From Photobacterium sanguinicancri (lineage in GTDB: Bacteria; Pseudomonadota; Gammaproteobacteria; Enterobacterales; Vibrionaceae): a DNA stretch of 64,000 nucleotides. This document shows, in pieces, positions 45,645 through 54,754 of the stretch. Below the pieces are notes generated by a model. That model was given only the letters and a program-made list of their open reading frames with translations. It had not been told where the DNA came from and did no database searches. The stretch spans positions 1,054,001 through 1,118,000 of the forward strand of contig NZ_AP024850.1 of NCBI RefSeq assembly GCF_024346675.1. Reading direction: 5' to 3'. The translations under genes were made by a program, and so were the position numbers. Every line of letters starts with the position of its first letter. Positions within the stretch are counted from its first letter, which is position 1.

Positions 45645-46847
45645 TTATTTTTTGTAATAAATACTAATGTCTTTTTGTTTACCTTTCCGAAGAACGGTTA
45701 AATTCAATCTTTTACTTCGGCTGATATACAAACTATTGGATTTGTCGAGATAGACGTTGCAGTAATCATTCTGAGAGAAAATAGACTTATTCGAACCATT
45801 GATGGCGATGATCTGGTCACCATTCTTCAGCCCTGCTTGATGAGCGAGCATCCCCTTAGCAACATGTGACGTTAAAAGCTTTCCATCTGGTGTTAGATCT
45901 AAGTTGAAGCCATATCTGGGTAAAGATAATCCATCTTCTTCTTTACTAATGGGCTTGAGCCAAAGCACTCGGGATGGGAAGTCAATAATGGTTTTAAAGT
46001 AACTGAGAAAGCCCACACCAGCGAGAGATATCCCTTCTTTTACTTGAACTGTTACCCTTGTATCGTTTAGCACAACACGGCCGATGTTCATATTGCTGAG
46101 CGTATAGTCTCGTACGTCATACTCTTTTAAGCCATACATGCCAAGTGCATCTATTGTATAGCGATTGTCTGGTTTATATCCGAGGTTTTCTAATACCGAT
46201 AGCATTTCAGGATGATTGAAAGTAATGCCGTTATTTTTGCCGGTATCAATACCAAGAAGAAGGTCGCCAAACTGATGAAATATAGCGACTTGAGGAGCGT
46301 CATCATTATAGAAAGAAAAACCTATGGGGTTATAGCCTTCCGACACAGGGTTTCCTTGGTAGGCATTACTCAGCGTAATTTCATTTTTTTGAAAGTCGAT
46401 AGCCACTGCAGGGTGGCGTAGCAAGTTATACCCAAGTATTCCATCGAGCTTAAAACATGACATTGGAAAATCTTTTAATGTATCTAGTGCTGCAAAGTCG
46501 AAATTTGTAAAAGAGACATCGCCTATGTGCAGATCTGGCCCTTTATATAATTTTGATTCACGCTCCTCACCACTAATGTCATGAAGCTTTATTGTGTAGC
46601 TACGTTTCTTTAGACCTAGTTCTTTAATGGCTTGATTGCTGAGTACATTTGTAGCGCCCGTATCAAACATAAAATGGTAGTTTTTGCCCTTAATCGGTAA
46701 AGAGACAATCATCATGTTATCAACGAGCTTAAATGGTAGAGAGACAGAGTAATGAGCTTTCGATATTTCACCGGAATCCAGAATAGATGCATATGCACCT
46801 AAAGGAGTGATGAAAACAATAGCTAGCAATAAGGTGAGTATTTTCAT
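45645..46847 (-). CDS. Retropepsin-like aspartyl protease with PDZ domain, secreted
   Basis: A 400-residue protein: signal peptide (MKILTLLLAIVFITPLGAYA), then an aspartyl-protease-type domain with two catalytic motifs, FMFDTGATNVLS (about 59-70) and LLGIDTGKNNGITF (about 197-210), and the hydrophobic-glycine motifs GILGYNLLRHPAVAIDF and GVGFLSYFKTIIDFPSRVLWL. A C-terminal PDZ domain follows (AKGMLAHQAGLKNGDQIIAINGS, about 331-353). Two retropepsin units in one chain, unlike the single-motif lipoprotein at 9642. Predicted periplasmic; substrate unknown. Its promoter region is shared with the divergent DUF2975 gene. Confidence 0.88.
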   Translation of the reverse strand: MKILTLLLAIVFITPLGAYASILDSGEISKAHYSVSLPFKLVDNMMIVSLPIKGKNYHFMFDTGATNVLSNQAIKELGLKKRSYTIKLHDISGEERESKLYKGPDLHIGDVSFTNFDFAALDTLKDFPMSCFKLDGILGYNLLRHPAVAIDFQKNEITLSNAYQGNPVSEGYNPIGFSFYNDDAPQVAIFHQFGDLLLGIDTGKNNGITFNHPEMLSVLENLGYKPDNRYTIDALGMYGLKEYDVRDYTLSNMNIGRVVLNDTRVTVQVKEGISLAGVGFLSYFKTIIDFPSRVLWLKPISKEEDGLSLPRYGFNLDLTPDGKLLTSHVAKGMLAHQAGLKNGDQIIAINGSNKSIFSQNDYCNVYLDKSNSLYISRSKRLNLTVLRKGKQKDISIYYKK

Positions 46848-47003
46848 AGGGGCTCTTAGGGCTCTTCTTACTTACATGTTTATTAGGCTAATGAGTGGTA
46901 TCACCTTGGTCAATAAAAAGTTATCGTAAAACGGTAAGTTTTTATTGTTTTTTGATTTTTATTGAGTAAGATAAACTCAAATTATTTGGGAGTTAGGTGA
47001 ATT

Positions 47004-47537
47004 ATGTCGCAACAATCAATCAGTAGCTTTAGCCGTAAGTTGCTTATTTTATTCTGGTTATCTTTAATATTTGTTGCTGTAGTGAACGCTGCATTTTGGT
47101 TCGTTCCTACTTTACTAGGTGATAACTTCGATTGCCTTACAGTTACATTTCCTGTCGAGGTGATTTTACCGCTTCCCGTGATGCGCTCTTTGTTAGGGTT
47201 TATCCCGAGTATGTTTTCAGCCTTTTTGACTGTGGCATTACTGTGGCAACTTATTGTTCTGTTTCGTCTATATGAGCAAGGTACGATTTTTAAACGTAAA
47301 AATGTAGACTGCTACAAAAAGCTAAGTTATTTATTGATTGCTTCTCCGTTTGTCAGTGTAGTGGGGGATGTACTCGTGAGTTTAGTTTTAACACTTGATA
47401 ATGAAGGGTTTAACTTATCCGCAGAGACCAATGATGCTGATATTACTATGATGGTGATTGGCTTTATCGTACGTGTTATTGCGGTAGTTATGGAAAGAGC
47501 GGTAGAGCTCCATGAAGAAAGTGAGCTAACAATCTAA
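47004..47537 (+). CDS. DUF2975 membrane protein
   Basis: A 177-residue protein with four hydrophobic segments (about 12-33, 60-86, 105-130, 146-162) and charged loops, of the DUF2975 family. It is followed directly by an XRE regulator, with the stop codon touching the next start codon; this pair is a recurrent bacterial arrangement. Its function is unknown; a membrane-associated signal controlling the regulator is an inference. Confidence 0.85.
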   Translation: MSQQSISSFSRKLLILFWLSLIFVAVVNAAFWFVPTLLGDNFDCLTVTFPVEVILPLPVMRSLLGFIPSMFSAFLTVALLWQLIVLFRLYEQGTIFKRKNVDCYKKLSYLLIASPFVSVVGDVLVSLVLTLDNEGFNLSAETNDADITMMVIGFIVRVIAVVMERAVELHEESELTI

Positions 47538-47753
47538 ATGGCGATAATAATCAACCTGGATGTAATGCTAGCGAAAAGAAAAATGCGTTCAAATGAGCTT
47601 GCAAAACGAGTGGGTATCACAGAGCAAAACTTGTCAGTTCTTAAAAACGGGCGCGCCAAAGCGGTAAAGCTCGTAACACTAGAGGCCATTTGCCTTCACT
47701 TAGATTGCCAGCCTGGTGATATTTTAGAGTATGTGCCTGAGAAGGAGGATTAA
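47538..47753 (+). CDS. XRE/Cro-type helix-turn-helix regulator
   Basis: A 71-residue protein consisting almost solely of a Cro/CI-type helix-turn-helix: MLAKRKMRSNELAKRVGITE, QNLSVLKNGRAKAVKLVTLEA and ICLHLDCQPGDILEYVPE. This is the YozG-like short regulator type paired with DUF2975 proteins. It starts on the base after the stop codon of the membrane gene, so translation is coupled. Confidence 0.92.
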   Translation: MAIIINLDVMLAKRKMRSNELAKRVGITEQNLSVLKNGRAKAVKLVTLEAICLHLDCQPGDILEYVPEKED

Positions 47754-47870
47754 AGAGGGCTTTTGGCCTGGTGAGTACGTCTAATAACCGCTATGTCTTC
47801 TATAAAATGTAAACCTTTGTCGGTATTTATGTACTTGTTGTTTGCGGGCTTGTGCCACAGACAAAAAAAA

Positions 47871-47892
47871 TAGCCCCTGAAATCAGGGGCTA
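47871..47892 (-). terminator. Minus-strand terminator near the 34-residue ORF
   Basis: TAGCCCCTGA / TCAGGGGCTA stem, preceded on the plus strand by eight A residues, i.e. a T run for minus-strand transcripts. It lies 31 bp after the stop codon of the small ORF at 47924-48028 and is in the right direction for it. Confidence 0.85.
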
Positions 47893-47923
47893 CGAGGTTG
47901 TGCTGTATGTGTTAACGAGTAAC

Positions 47924-48028
47924 TTATTTAGCACTGTTTGCTTCGTCTTTCGCTTTATGCGCTGGTGGCACGTAGCCATGACGAACACGGGAAGGACTTG
48001 GGCGTGAGAAACAACCAGCTGGTCTCAT
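47924..48028 (-). CDS. Candidate 34-residue small protein, Arg/Ser/Pro-rich
   Basis: A minus-strand frame starting MRPAGCFSRPSPSRVRHGY and ending with VPPAHKAKDEANSAK. It is basic at the N-terminus with one Cys, no membrane segment. A strong terminator on the same strand follows directly, which argues for a real transcript; the ribosome site is weak (GAG ten bases upstream). Too short for the usual gene cut-offs. No family recognised. Confidence 0.55.
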   Translation of the reverse strand: MRPAGCFSRPSPSRVRHGYVPPAHKAKDEANSAK

Positions 48029-48311
48029 ATGTAAACTCTCGACTTCTACTTACGGAACGGGAACGGAATGAGAAAAAGCATAAAAAGCCAGGAAAAACTC
48101 TTAATGCAACTCTCATTTCTGATAGTAGCGTCATTGAGTGGTTGTAGGTACTTGAATTCTTCGTAAAAACAGCGATGTGAAAAGTTAATCTATTGGTGTT
48201 TTTTTTATGCCTTTTTGTTATTAAAAGTGACCTGAGACACGCACAAATTGTGCCATGCTTATTAGTGCTAAACAGAAATACGTTTGGCACTGTTTAACAT
48301 TGGAGGGTTGA

Positions 48312-48476
48312 ATGAAACATAGACGTGTATCAAATAAACGCATGAAGCAATTGTTGGCTGAAGTGGGTATTGGTCAAGATAACCATGAAAATGAAGAACA
48401 AGCATTGCTAGAGAAAAAACAGCAATCGGTCAATCCAGACAAACAACTAATTAACATTGATAGCCAAAATAAATAG
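48312..48476 (+). CDS. Candidate 54-residue small protein
   Basis: A hydrophilic small protein starting MKHRRVSNKRMKQLLAEVGI and ending NPDKQLINIDSQNK, basic then acidic, probably helical. GGAGGG lies four bases before the ATG and a strong terminator (48494-48521) follows 18 bp after the stop. No family recognised; it may bind nucleic acid or a partner by its basic N-terminus. Confidence 0.75.
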   Translation: MKHRRVSNKRMKQLLAEVGIGQDNHENEEQALLEKKQQSVNPDKQLINIDSQNK

Positions 48477-48493
48477 AATTGAGACTTATTATT

Positions 48494-48521
48494 AAAAAGC
48501 GCCGTGTTGGCGCTTTTTTTG
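48494..48521 (+). terminator. Terminator of the 54-residue gene
   Basis: Stem AAAGCGCC / GGCGCTTT with a five-base loop and a T run, 18 bp after the stop codon. Confidence 0.92.
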
Positions 48522-48927
48522 TTTTTATTGTTACGAGAATGTGATCGTTGTTGCTGACTATGTTGTGTTCTGCTGTTAGTACTGGTGGAAAATGCTGGTT
48601 ATTTATGCAAAACAATAATTATTTATTCAAAAATGAGCCTTTTTTGGCTGATTTGGCGGATCTTTCTTTGTTTTTACTAAATCACAAACACTTTGTCTGA
48701 AACTGACTTTCTTTGTGGTGGATGTAACTGCCTGTTCAGCTGTTATTAAGAATAATACTGCTTTTTGTGATAGTTTTGTGGCAAATTACTTCAATGCCTG
48801 TTAGTGTTTTGAGCAATTCTTCGGTTAGATTTACATTGTTTAGGATTAACGATGTGAATATTGCGTAACATTAGACGCCTACCGAAGAACGTCATGGACG
48901 CAACGATAGAATGTATTGGAGTTATGC
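48522..48927. other. oppA upstream region
   Basis: About 400 bp of AT-rich sequence before oppA. No ORF with a ribosome site, no terminator and no clear operator was recognised. It must contain the oppA promoter and leader. Confidence 0.45.
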
Positions 48928-50562
48928 ATGTATAAGAATAAAATCACTCAGGCGTTATTAGTAAGTGCGGGTCTGGCTGCTTCAGCTATGTCATTTTCAG
49001 CACTAGCAGCAGAAGTGCCTGAGGGTGTAAAACTGGCAGCTACACAAGAGTTAGTTCGAGGTAATGGTACTGAAGTTGCTTCGCTTGACCCACACAAGAC
49101 TGAAGGTGTGCCAGAATCAAACGTTATCCGTGACCTACTTGAAGGCTTAGTTAACCAAGATGGTGACGGTAACACTATCCCTGGTGCTGCTGAAAGCTGG
49201 GAAACTACTGATAACCGCACATTTACCTTCCACCTACGTAAAGATGCTAAATGGTCTAACGGTGACCCTGTTACCGCTGACGATTTCGTTTATAGCTTCA
49301 AGCGTGCCGTCGATCCTGCAACAGCTTCGCCTTATTCATGGTATTTAGAAATGACCACCATGAAGAATGCTGAAAAAATTATCGCAGGTAAAGCAGACAA
49401 AGAATCACTAGGTGTGACAGCGGTAGACCCGTATACACTGAAGATCGAACTTGAATCTGCAGTACCTTACTTTGTGAAAATGATGGGCCATACAACGGTT
49501 AAGCCTGTAAATCGCAAAGTAGTAGAGAAATTTGGTGATGATTGGACTAAACCTGCAAACTTCGTGGGTAACGGTGCATTCGTACTTGATAAGTGGGTAG
49601 TGAACGAGCGTATCGTGCTTAAGCGTAATACGCAGTACTGGGACGATAAGAAAACAGTTATCGATCAAGTAACTTACCTGCCAATCGAAAACCAAGTAGC
49701 GGAAATGAACCGCTTCTTATCTGGTGAAATTGATATCACCAATGAATTACCAAACGAGCACTTCCGTCGCTTGCAAAAGCAACATGCTGAAGATGTACAA
49801 ATTGTTGGTAACCTATGTTCGTACTATTACGGTTTCAATAACGAGAAAGCGCCGTTTAATGATGCACGTGTTCGTAAAGCCCTATCTTATGCGATTGACC
49901 GTGACATAGTAACGAAAGCATTGCTTGGCCAAGGCCAAAAGTCTGGTTATTTCCTAACACCTGAAATTACTGCGAACTTCAATCCAGTAACGCCAGCCTA
50001 CGGCAAGCTTTCGCAAAAAGAGCGTAATGCTAAAGCGAAAGAACTGCTGGCAGAAGCTGGTTTTGATAGCAGCAACCCTCTAGAGTTTACTCTGCTATAC
50101 AACACCTCTGAAAACCATAAGAAAATTGCGGTTGCAATTGCCTCTATGTGGAAGAAGAACCTAGGTGTGACAACTAACCTTGAAAACCAAGAGTGGAAAA
50201 CGTACCTAGACAACCGTCGTCAAGGTAACTTTGATGTAACTCGTGCGGGTTGGTGTGGTGATTACAATGAAGCATCAAGCTTCTTGTCACTAATGCAAAG
50301 TAACAACAGCTCAAATGATCCTAAGTACCACAGCAAAGAGTACGACGGAATCATGGAAAAAGCGCTGGCGTCGACTTCAGATGCTGAGCGTGAAGCGCTA
50401 TACATCCAAGCTGAAAAACTTCTGGCAAAAGACATGCCAATTGCCCCTATCTATCAGTATGTTAAAGCTCGCCTTGTGAACCCTCATGTGGGTGGTGTAG
50501 CAATGAATAACGCTGAAGATAAGCTTTTCTCTAAAGATATGTACATCATTGCTGACAAATAA
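48928..50562 (+). CDS. oppA: Oligopeptide-binding protein OppA
   Basis: A 544-residue periplasmic binding protein of the oligopeptide ABC importer, with signal peptide (MYKNKITQALLVSAGLAASA..., cleavage after SALAA). The mature protein shows family motifs VRGNGTEVASLDPHKTEG near the N-terminus and FTFHLRKDAKWSNGDPVTADDFVYSFKRAVDP. The start is ATG at 48928 behind GGAG; the TTG at 48916 in the frame is not needed. A strong hairpin separates it from oppB, as expected when binding protein is needed in excess. Confidence 0.96.
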   Translation: MYKNKITQALLVSAGLAASAMSFSALAAEVPEGVKLAATQELVRGNGTEVASLDPHKTEGVPESNVIRDLLEGLVNQDGDGNTIPGAAESWETTDNRTFTFHLRKDAKWSNGDPVTADDFVYSFKRAVDPATASPYSWYLEMTTMKNAEKIIAGKADKESLGVTAVDPYTLKIELESAVPYFVKMMGHTTVKPVNRKVVEKFGDDWTKPANFVGNGAFVLDKWVVNERIVLKRNTQYWDDKKTVIDQVTYLPIENQVAEMNRFLSGEIDITNELPNEHFRRLQKQHAEDVQIVGNLCSYYYGFNNEKAPFNDARVRKALSYAIDRDIVTKALLGQGQKSGYFLTPEITANFNPVTPAYGKLSQKERNAKAKELLAEAGFDSSNPLEFTLLYNTSENHKKIAVAIASMWKKNLGVTTNLENQEWKTYLDNRRQGNFDVTRAGWCGDYNEASSFLSLMQSNNSSNDPKYHSKEYDGIMEKALASTSDAEREALYIQAEKLLAKDMPIAPIYQYVKARLVNPHVGGVAMNNAEDKLFSKDMYIIADK

Positions 50563-50582
50563 ACAGCAAGCATAATAAATAA

Positions 50583-50610
50583 ACACTACACCCAGGACTG
50601 GGTGTAGTGT
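50583..50610 (+). promoter_or_regulatory. Strong hairpin between oppA and oppB
   Basis: ACACTACACCCAG / CTGGGTGTAGTGT, a 13-bp perfect stem with a two-base spacer, without a T run after it. It is 20 bp after the oppA stop. It probably stabilises oppA mRNA or partly attenuates the downstream genes. Confidence 0.8.
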
Positions 50611-50641
50611 CTTCTGTCACAGACCAAACTCGGTAGAAATT

Positions 50642-51562
50642 ATGATTAAACTAATTGCTAAAAGGATTTTAGAAGCAATACCAACTTTGTTGGTGTTAAT
50701 CACTATCTCTTTTTTCTTAATGCGTTTTGCACCAGGTAACCCTTTTTCTTCAGAGCGTCCATTACCACCAGAAGTAATGGCCAACATTGAAGCGAAATAC
50801 GGCCTTGATAAGCCAGTATTTGAGCAGTACACCACTTACCTTGGCAACGTATTACAAGGGGACTTCGGTCCGTCTTTTAAATATAAAGATTTCACAGTTA
50901 ATGAACTAGTAAGCAAGGCATTGCCTGTTTCAGCAAAGATTGGTTTCTTTGCCTTCATTTTTGCAGTTGTTATGGGGGTTACGGTCGGAACGGTGGCCGC
51001 CTTGAAGCATAATACCTGGATAGACTACACCATAATGTCTACGGCAATGGCCGGGGTCGTCATGCCCTCCTTTATTCTCGCCCCAGTATTGATCTATATT
51101 TTTGCGATTAATCTTGGTTGGTTACCTGCTGGTGGCTGGCAAGACGGTTCGCTGAAATTCATGTTATTACCCATGTTTGGTATGTCGTTGCTTTACGTTG
51201 CTACTTTTGCTCGTATCACTCGCGGTAGCATGATTGAAACGCTAAACAGTAACTTTATTCGTACCGCCCGTGCGAAAGGTCTAAGTTACCCTTACATCAT
51301 TTTAAAACATGCACTTAAACCTGCGCTTCTTCCTGTTGTGTCATACATGGGTCCTGCGTTTGTCGGCATCATCACAGGGTCGGTTGTTATCGAAACCATC
51401 TTTGGCCTACCAGGTATTGGTAAGCTATTTGTGAATGCAGCCTTCAACCGTGATTACTCATTGGTACTGGGTGTGACCATCCTAATTGGTGCGTTGACCA
51501 TTATCTTCAATGCCATCGTTGATATTGTACTTGCGTACATTGATCCGAAAATTCGTTACTAG
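50642..51562 (+). CDS. oppB: Oligopeptide transport permease OppB
   Basis: A 306-residue inner-membrane permease with six helices. The N-terminal MIKLIAKRILEAIPTLLVLITISFFLMRFAPGNPF is typical, and the EAA loop facing the ATPases is FIRTARAKGLSYPYIILKHALKPALLPV. It forms the transport channel with OppC. Confidence 0.97.
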   Translation: MIKLIAKRILEAIPTLLVLITISFFLMRFAPGNPFSSERPLPPEVMANIEAKYGLDKPVFEQYTTYLGNVLQGDFGPSFKYKDFTVNELVSKALPVSAKIGFFAFIFAVVMGVTVGTVAALKHNTWIDYTIMSTAMAGVVMPSFILAPVLIYIFAINLGWLPAGGWQDGSLKFMLLPMFGMSLLYVATFARITRGSMIETLNSNFIRTARAKGLSYPYIILKHALKPALLPVVSYMGPAFVGIITGSVVIETIFGLPGIGKLFVNAAFNRDYSLVLGVTILIGALTIIFNAIVDIVLAYIDPKIRY

Positions 51563-51574
51563 GAGAACAAGAAG

Positions 51575-52489
51575 ATGATGTTAGTTAAAAAGGAAAGCGT
51601 TGACGCTATCGAGAACTTCTCTGATCAGTTAGAAATTGAAGGTCGTAGTTTGTGGCAAGATGCCCGTACTCGATTTAAGCGTAACAAAGCTGCGATGGTG
51701 AGCTTGACGATTCTTACGCTAATCACTCTCGCGGTTGTTTTTGGTCCAATGTTCAGCCAGTACGCGTTTGATGATACCGATTGGTATGCATTGCACGCGG
51801 CGCCAAGCCTTGGCGCTGAAGGTCACTTTTTTGGTACTGATAGCTTAGGTCGTGACTTGTACACACGTACGTTGGTTGGTGGCCGAATCTCTTTGATGGT
51901 GGGTATTCTTGGTGCCTTGGTCGCGGTTGTGATTGGTACACTTTATGGTGCGACATCTGGCTTTATTGGTGGCCGTACCGACCGTATCATGATGCGTATT
52001 TTGGAAGTGCTTTACTCCATTCCATTCATGTTCTTTGTTATCGTGCTTGTGACATTCTTTGGCCGAAACATCATGCTGATATTTGTCGCTATTGGTGCAA
52101 TATCTTGGCTTGATATGGCGCGGATTGTACGTGGTCAAACGCTGTCTTTACGCAGTAAAGAGTTTATTGAAGCAGCGGAAGTCTGTGGTGTAAGCCGCTG
52201 GAGAATTATTACTCGTCACATTGTTCCTAACGTACTCGGTATTGTTGCGGTCTACTCAACGTTGCTAGTACCGTCAATGATTCTGACTGAGTCATTCCTT
52301 AGTTTCCTTGGCCTTGGTGTACAAGAGCCAATGACAAGCTGGGGTGCATTATTGCAAGAAGGTTCTCAAACCATGGAAGTTGCTATTTGGCAACTGTTGT
52401 TCCCGGCTGCATTTATGGTCGTAACTTTGTTCTGCTTTAACTATGTCGGTGATGGTCTGCGCGATGCGCTTGATCCGAAAGACAGATAA
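51575..52489 (+). CDS. oppC: Oligopeptide transport permease OppC
   Basis: A 304-residue partner permease. An N-terminal cytoplasmic stretch precedes the first helix; periplasmic HFFGTDSLGRDLYTRTLVGGRISL and the EAA loop EFIEAAEVCGVSRWRIITRHIVPNVLG are diagnostic. Start at one of the two Met codons at 51575 or 51578. It begins 12 bp after oppB. Confidence 0.97.
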   Translation: MMLVKKESVDAIENFSDQLEIEGRSLWQDARTRFKRNKAAMVSLTILTLITLAVVFGPMFSQYAFDDTDWYALHAAPSLGAEGHFFGTDSLGRDLYTRTLVGGRISLMVGILGALVAVVIGTLYGATSGFIGGRTDRIMMRILEVLYSIPFMFFVIVLVTFFGRNIMLIFVAIGAISWLDMARIVRGQTLSLRSKEFIEAAEVCGVSRWRIITRHIVPNVLGIVAVYSTLLVPSMILTESFLSFLGLGVQEPMTSWGALLQEGSQTMEVAIWQLLFPAAFMVVTLFCFNYVGDGLRDALDPKDR

Positions 52490-52600
52490 CAACAGCACCT
52501 GCTAACAGGTACAGAACAAATTAATGGATATATTGCAATAGTTTAGCGCAGCCCTATCAAGCAACACTGCGCTGAACCGTTGCAAATAAGGAAGGAAGCA

Positions 52601-53566
52601 ATGAGCCTATTAGATGTCAAAGATCTGCGTGTTGAATTTACTACGCAAGACGGGATTGTTACCGCAGTTAACGATCTAAACTTTTCTCTAAACCAAGGTG
52701 AAACCTTGGGTATTGTGGGTGAATCAGGATCAGGTAAAAGCCAAACTGTATTCGCTATTATGGGTCTACTCGCTAAAAACGGTATCATCAGCGGTAGTGC
52801 TGAATTTGAAGGCCGTAACATTCTAAATTTGCCAGAGAAAGAACTGAACAAAGTTCGTGCTGAGCAAATTGCGATGATTTTCCAAGACCCAATGACTTCG
52901 CTTAACCCATATATGAAAGTCTGCGATCAGCTGATGGAAGTGTTGATGCTGCACAAAGGCATGAGCAAAAGAGAAGCTTTCGAAGAATCGGTTCGTATGC
53001 TTGACGCGGTTAAAATCCCGGAAGCACGTAAGCGTATTACCATGTATCCTCACGAGTTTTCTGGCGGCATGCGCCAGCGTGTAATGATTGCGATGGCACT
53101 GCTTTGTCGTCCTAAATTATTGATTGCCGATGAACCAACAACGGCATTGGATGTAACCGTTCAAGCGCAAATCATGGAAATGCTTAACGAGCTTAAAACG
53201 GATTTCAATACCGCGATTATCATGATCACGCATGACTTAGGTGTTGTTGCGGGTAGCTGTGACAAGGTACTCGTTATGTACGCTGGCCGTACAATGGAAT
53301 ATGGCAAAATTGATGAGATTTTCTACAAACCTTCGCACCCATATACGGAAGGTTTATTACGCGCTATCCCACGCTTAGACACTGAAGGTGAAGTATTACC
53401 AACGATTCCAGGTAATCCACCTAACTTACTTCGCTTGCCTGTTGGCTGCCCGTATCAAGACCGTTGCCACCGTGTGACAAGCCGTTGTAAGCAAGAAGCA
53501 CCAGATCTAAAAGCTTTCACTGAAGGCCGTCTACGTGCGTGTTTTTCTGATGTGGGGACGTGGTAA
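52601..53566 (+). CDS. oppD: Oligopeptide transport ATP-binding protein OppD
   Basis: A 321-residue ABC ATPase: Walker [18 protein letters not shown], signature [15 protein letters not shown], Walker [17 protein letters not shown], and the C-terminal oligopeptide-transporter extension with conserved cysteines ([23 protein letters not shown]), which in related proteins binds a [4Fe-4S] cluster. The start is ATG at 52601 behind AAGGAAGGA, not the upstream TTG. Confidence 0.97.
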   Translation: MSLLDVKDLRVEFTTQDGIVTAVNDLNFSLNQGETLGIVGESGSGKSQTVFAIMGLLAKNGIISGSAEFEGRNILNLPEKELNKVRAEQIAMIFQDPMTSLNPYMKVCDQLMEVLMLHKGMSKREAFEESVRMLDAVKIPEARKRITMYPHEFSGGMRQRVMIAMALLCRPKLLIADEPTTALDVTVQAQIMEMLNELKTDFNTAIIMITHDLGVVAGSCDKVLVMYAGRTMEYGKIDEIFYKPSHPYTEGLLRAIPRLDTEGEVLPTIPGNPPNLLRLPVGCPYQDRCHRVTSRCKQEAPDLKAFTEGRLRACFSDVGTW

Positions 53567-54552
53567 TGAATACTCAAAAGAATCTGTTATTAGATATAAA
53601 AGACCTTAAAGTTCATTTTAACATTGCGGCTAAATCAGCGTGGCCTTGGGCTAAGCCATTAAAGCTTAAAGCCGTCGATGGTGTTGATATTCGTTTATAC
53701 GAAGGCGAAACCTTGGGTGTGGTAGGTGAATCTGGTTGTGGAAAATCGACCTTTGCTCGTGCAGTTATTGGCTTAGTGGAAGCAACAGAAGGTAGTGTTG
53801 TTTGGTTGGGCCAAGATCTGACGAAGTTGCAGCACAATGCTTTGCGTGAGAAACGCAAAGAGATCCAAATGATCTTCCAGGATCCGCTGGCGTCGCTAAA
53901 CCCACGTATGACAGTCGGCGAGATCATCGCGGAACCGTTGAAAACCTTCTTTCCTGAATTATCAGAGGAAGAGGTAAAAGAGCAAGTGAAACAAATGATG
54001 ACCAAGGTGGGCTTACTACCAAACGTTATTAACCGTTACCCACATGAATTTTCGGGGGGTCAGTGCCAGCGTATTGGTATTGCTCGTGCGCTTATTCTTA
54101 AGCCGAAAATGATCATTTGTGATGAACCTGTATCTGCTTTGGATGTGTCTATCCAAGCGCAGGTGGTGAATTTGCTTAAAGAGCTGCAGAAAGAAATGGG
54201 GCTAAGTTTAGTCTTTATTGCCCATGATTTGTCTGTCGTTAAACATATATCTGATCGTGTACTGGTTATGTACCTTGGTAATGCGGTGGAGATGGGTGAA
54301 AGTGATGCGTTATTTGCAGAACCTAAGCACCCTTATACCCGTGCGCTGATGTCTGCGGTACCGATCCCTGATCCTGAACTAGAAAGAAACAAGACTATTC
54401 AGTTGTTGGAAGGTGAATTGCCATCACCCATAAATCCACCAACAGGCTGTGTGTTCCGTACACGTTGTCCGCAAGCAACTGAAGCTTGTGCACAGCAAAA
54501 ACCATCGTTAAAAGGCGATGATATTCATGCGGTAGCTTGTTTGAATGTGTAA
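53566..54552 (+). CDS. oppF: Oligopeptide transport ATP-binding protein OppF
   Basis: A 328-residue ABC ATPase: Walker A GVVGESGCGKSTFARAV, signature FSGGQCQRIGIARAL, Walker B PKMIICDEPVSALDVS, and the C-terminal extension TGCVFRTRCPQATEACAQQKPSL. The ATG at 53566 overlaps the oppD stop codon (TAATG), indicating translational coupling. It ends the opp operon. Confidence 0.97.
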   Translation: MNTQKNLLLDIKDLKVHFNIAAKSAWPWAKPLKLKAVDGVDIRLYEGETLGVVGESGCGKSTFARAVIGLVEATEGSVVWLGQDLTKLQHNALREKRKEIQMIFQDPLASLNPRMTVGEIIAEPLKTFFPELSEEEVKEQVKQMMTKVGLLPNVINRYPHEFSGGQCQRIGIARALILKPKMIICDEPVSALDVSIQAQVVNLLKELQKEMGLSLVFIAHDLSVVKHISDRVLVMYLGNAVEMGESDALFAEPKHPYTRALMSAVPIPDPELERNKTIQLLEGELPSPINPPTGCVFRTRCPQATEACAQQKPSLKGDDIHAVACLNV

Positions 54553-54577
54553 CAATTCGAGCCTGTGACAGGCTTTG

Positions 54578-54606
54578 AGCGCGGTGTTAAAACCGCGCTT
54601 TTTTTA
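54578..54606 (+). terminator. Terminator of oppABCDF
   Basis: Stem AGCGCGGT / ACCGCGCT with a T run, 25 bp after oppF. Confidence 0.92.
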
Positions 54607-54754
54607 TGCCTGTAATTTAGACTCGAGTTATGTGCGTCATAAAAATGACTTCATAGTCAATGATTTAACATATTGATAACTGGCTTAATAAAGGTTAAAT
54701 TTAACACTTAGTTTACTTTTATAATTTGGTTTGGCATTACACAAGGATGTTGTT

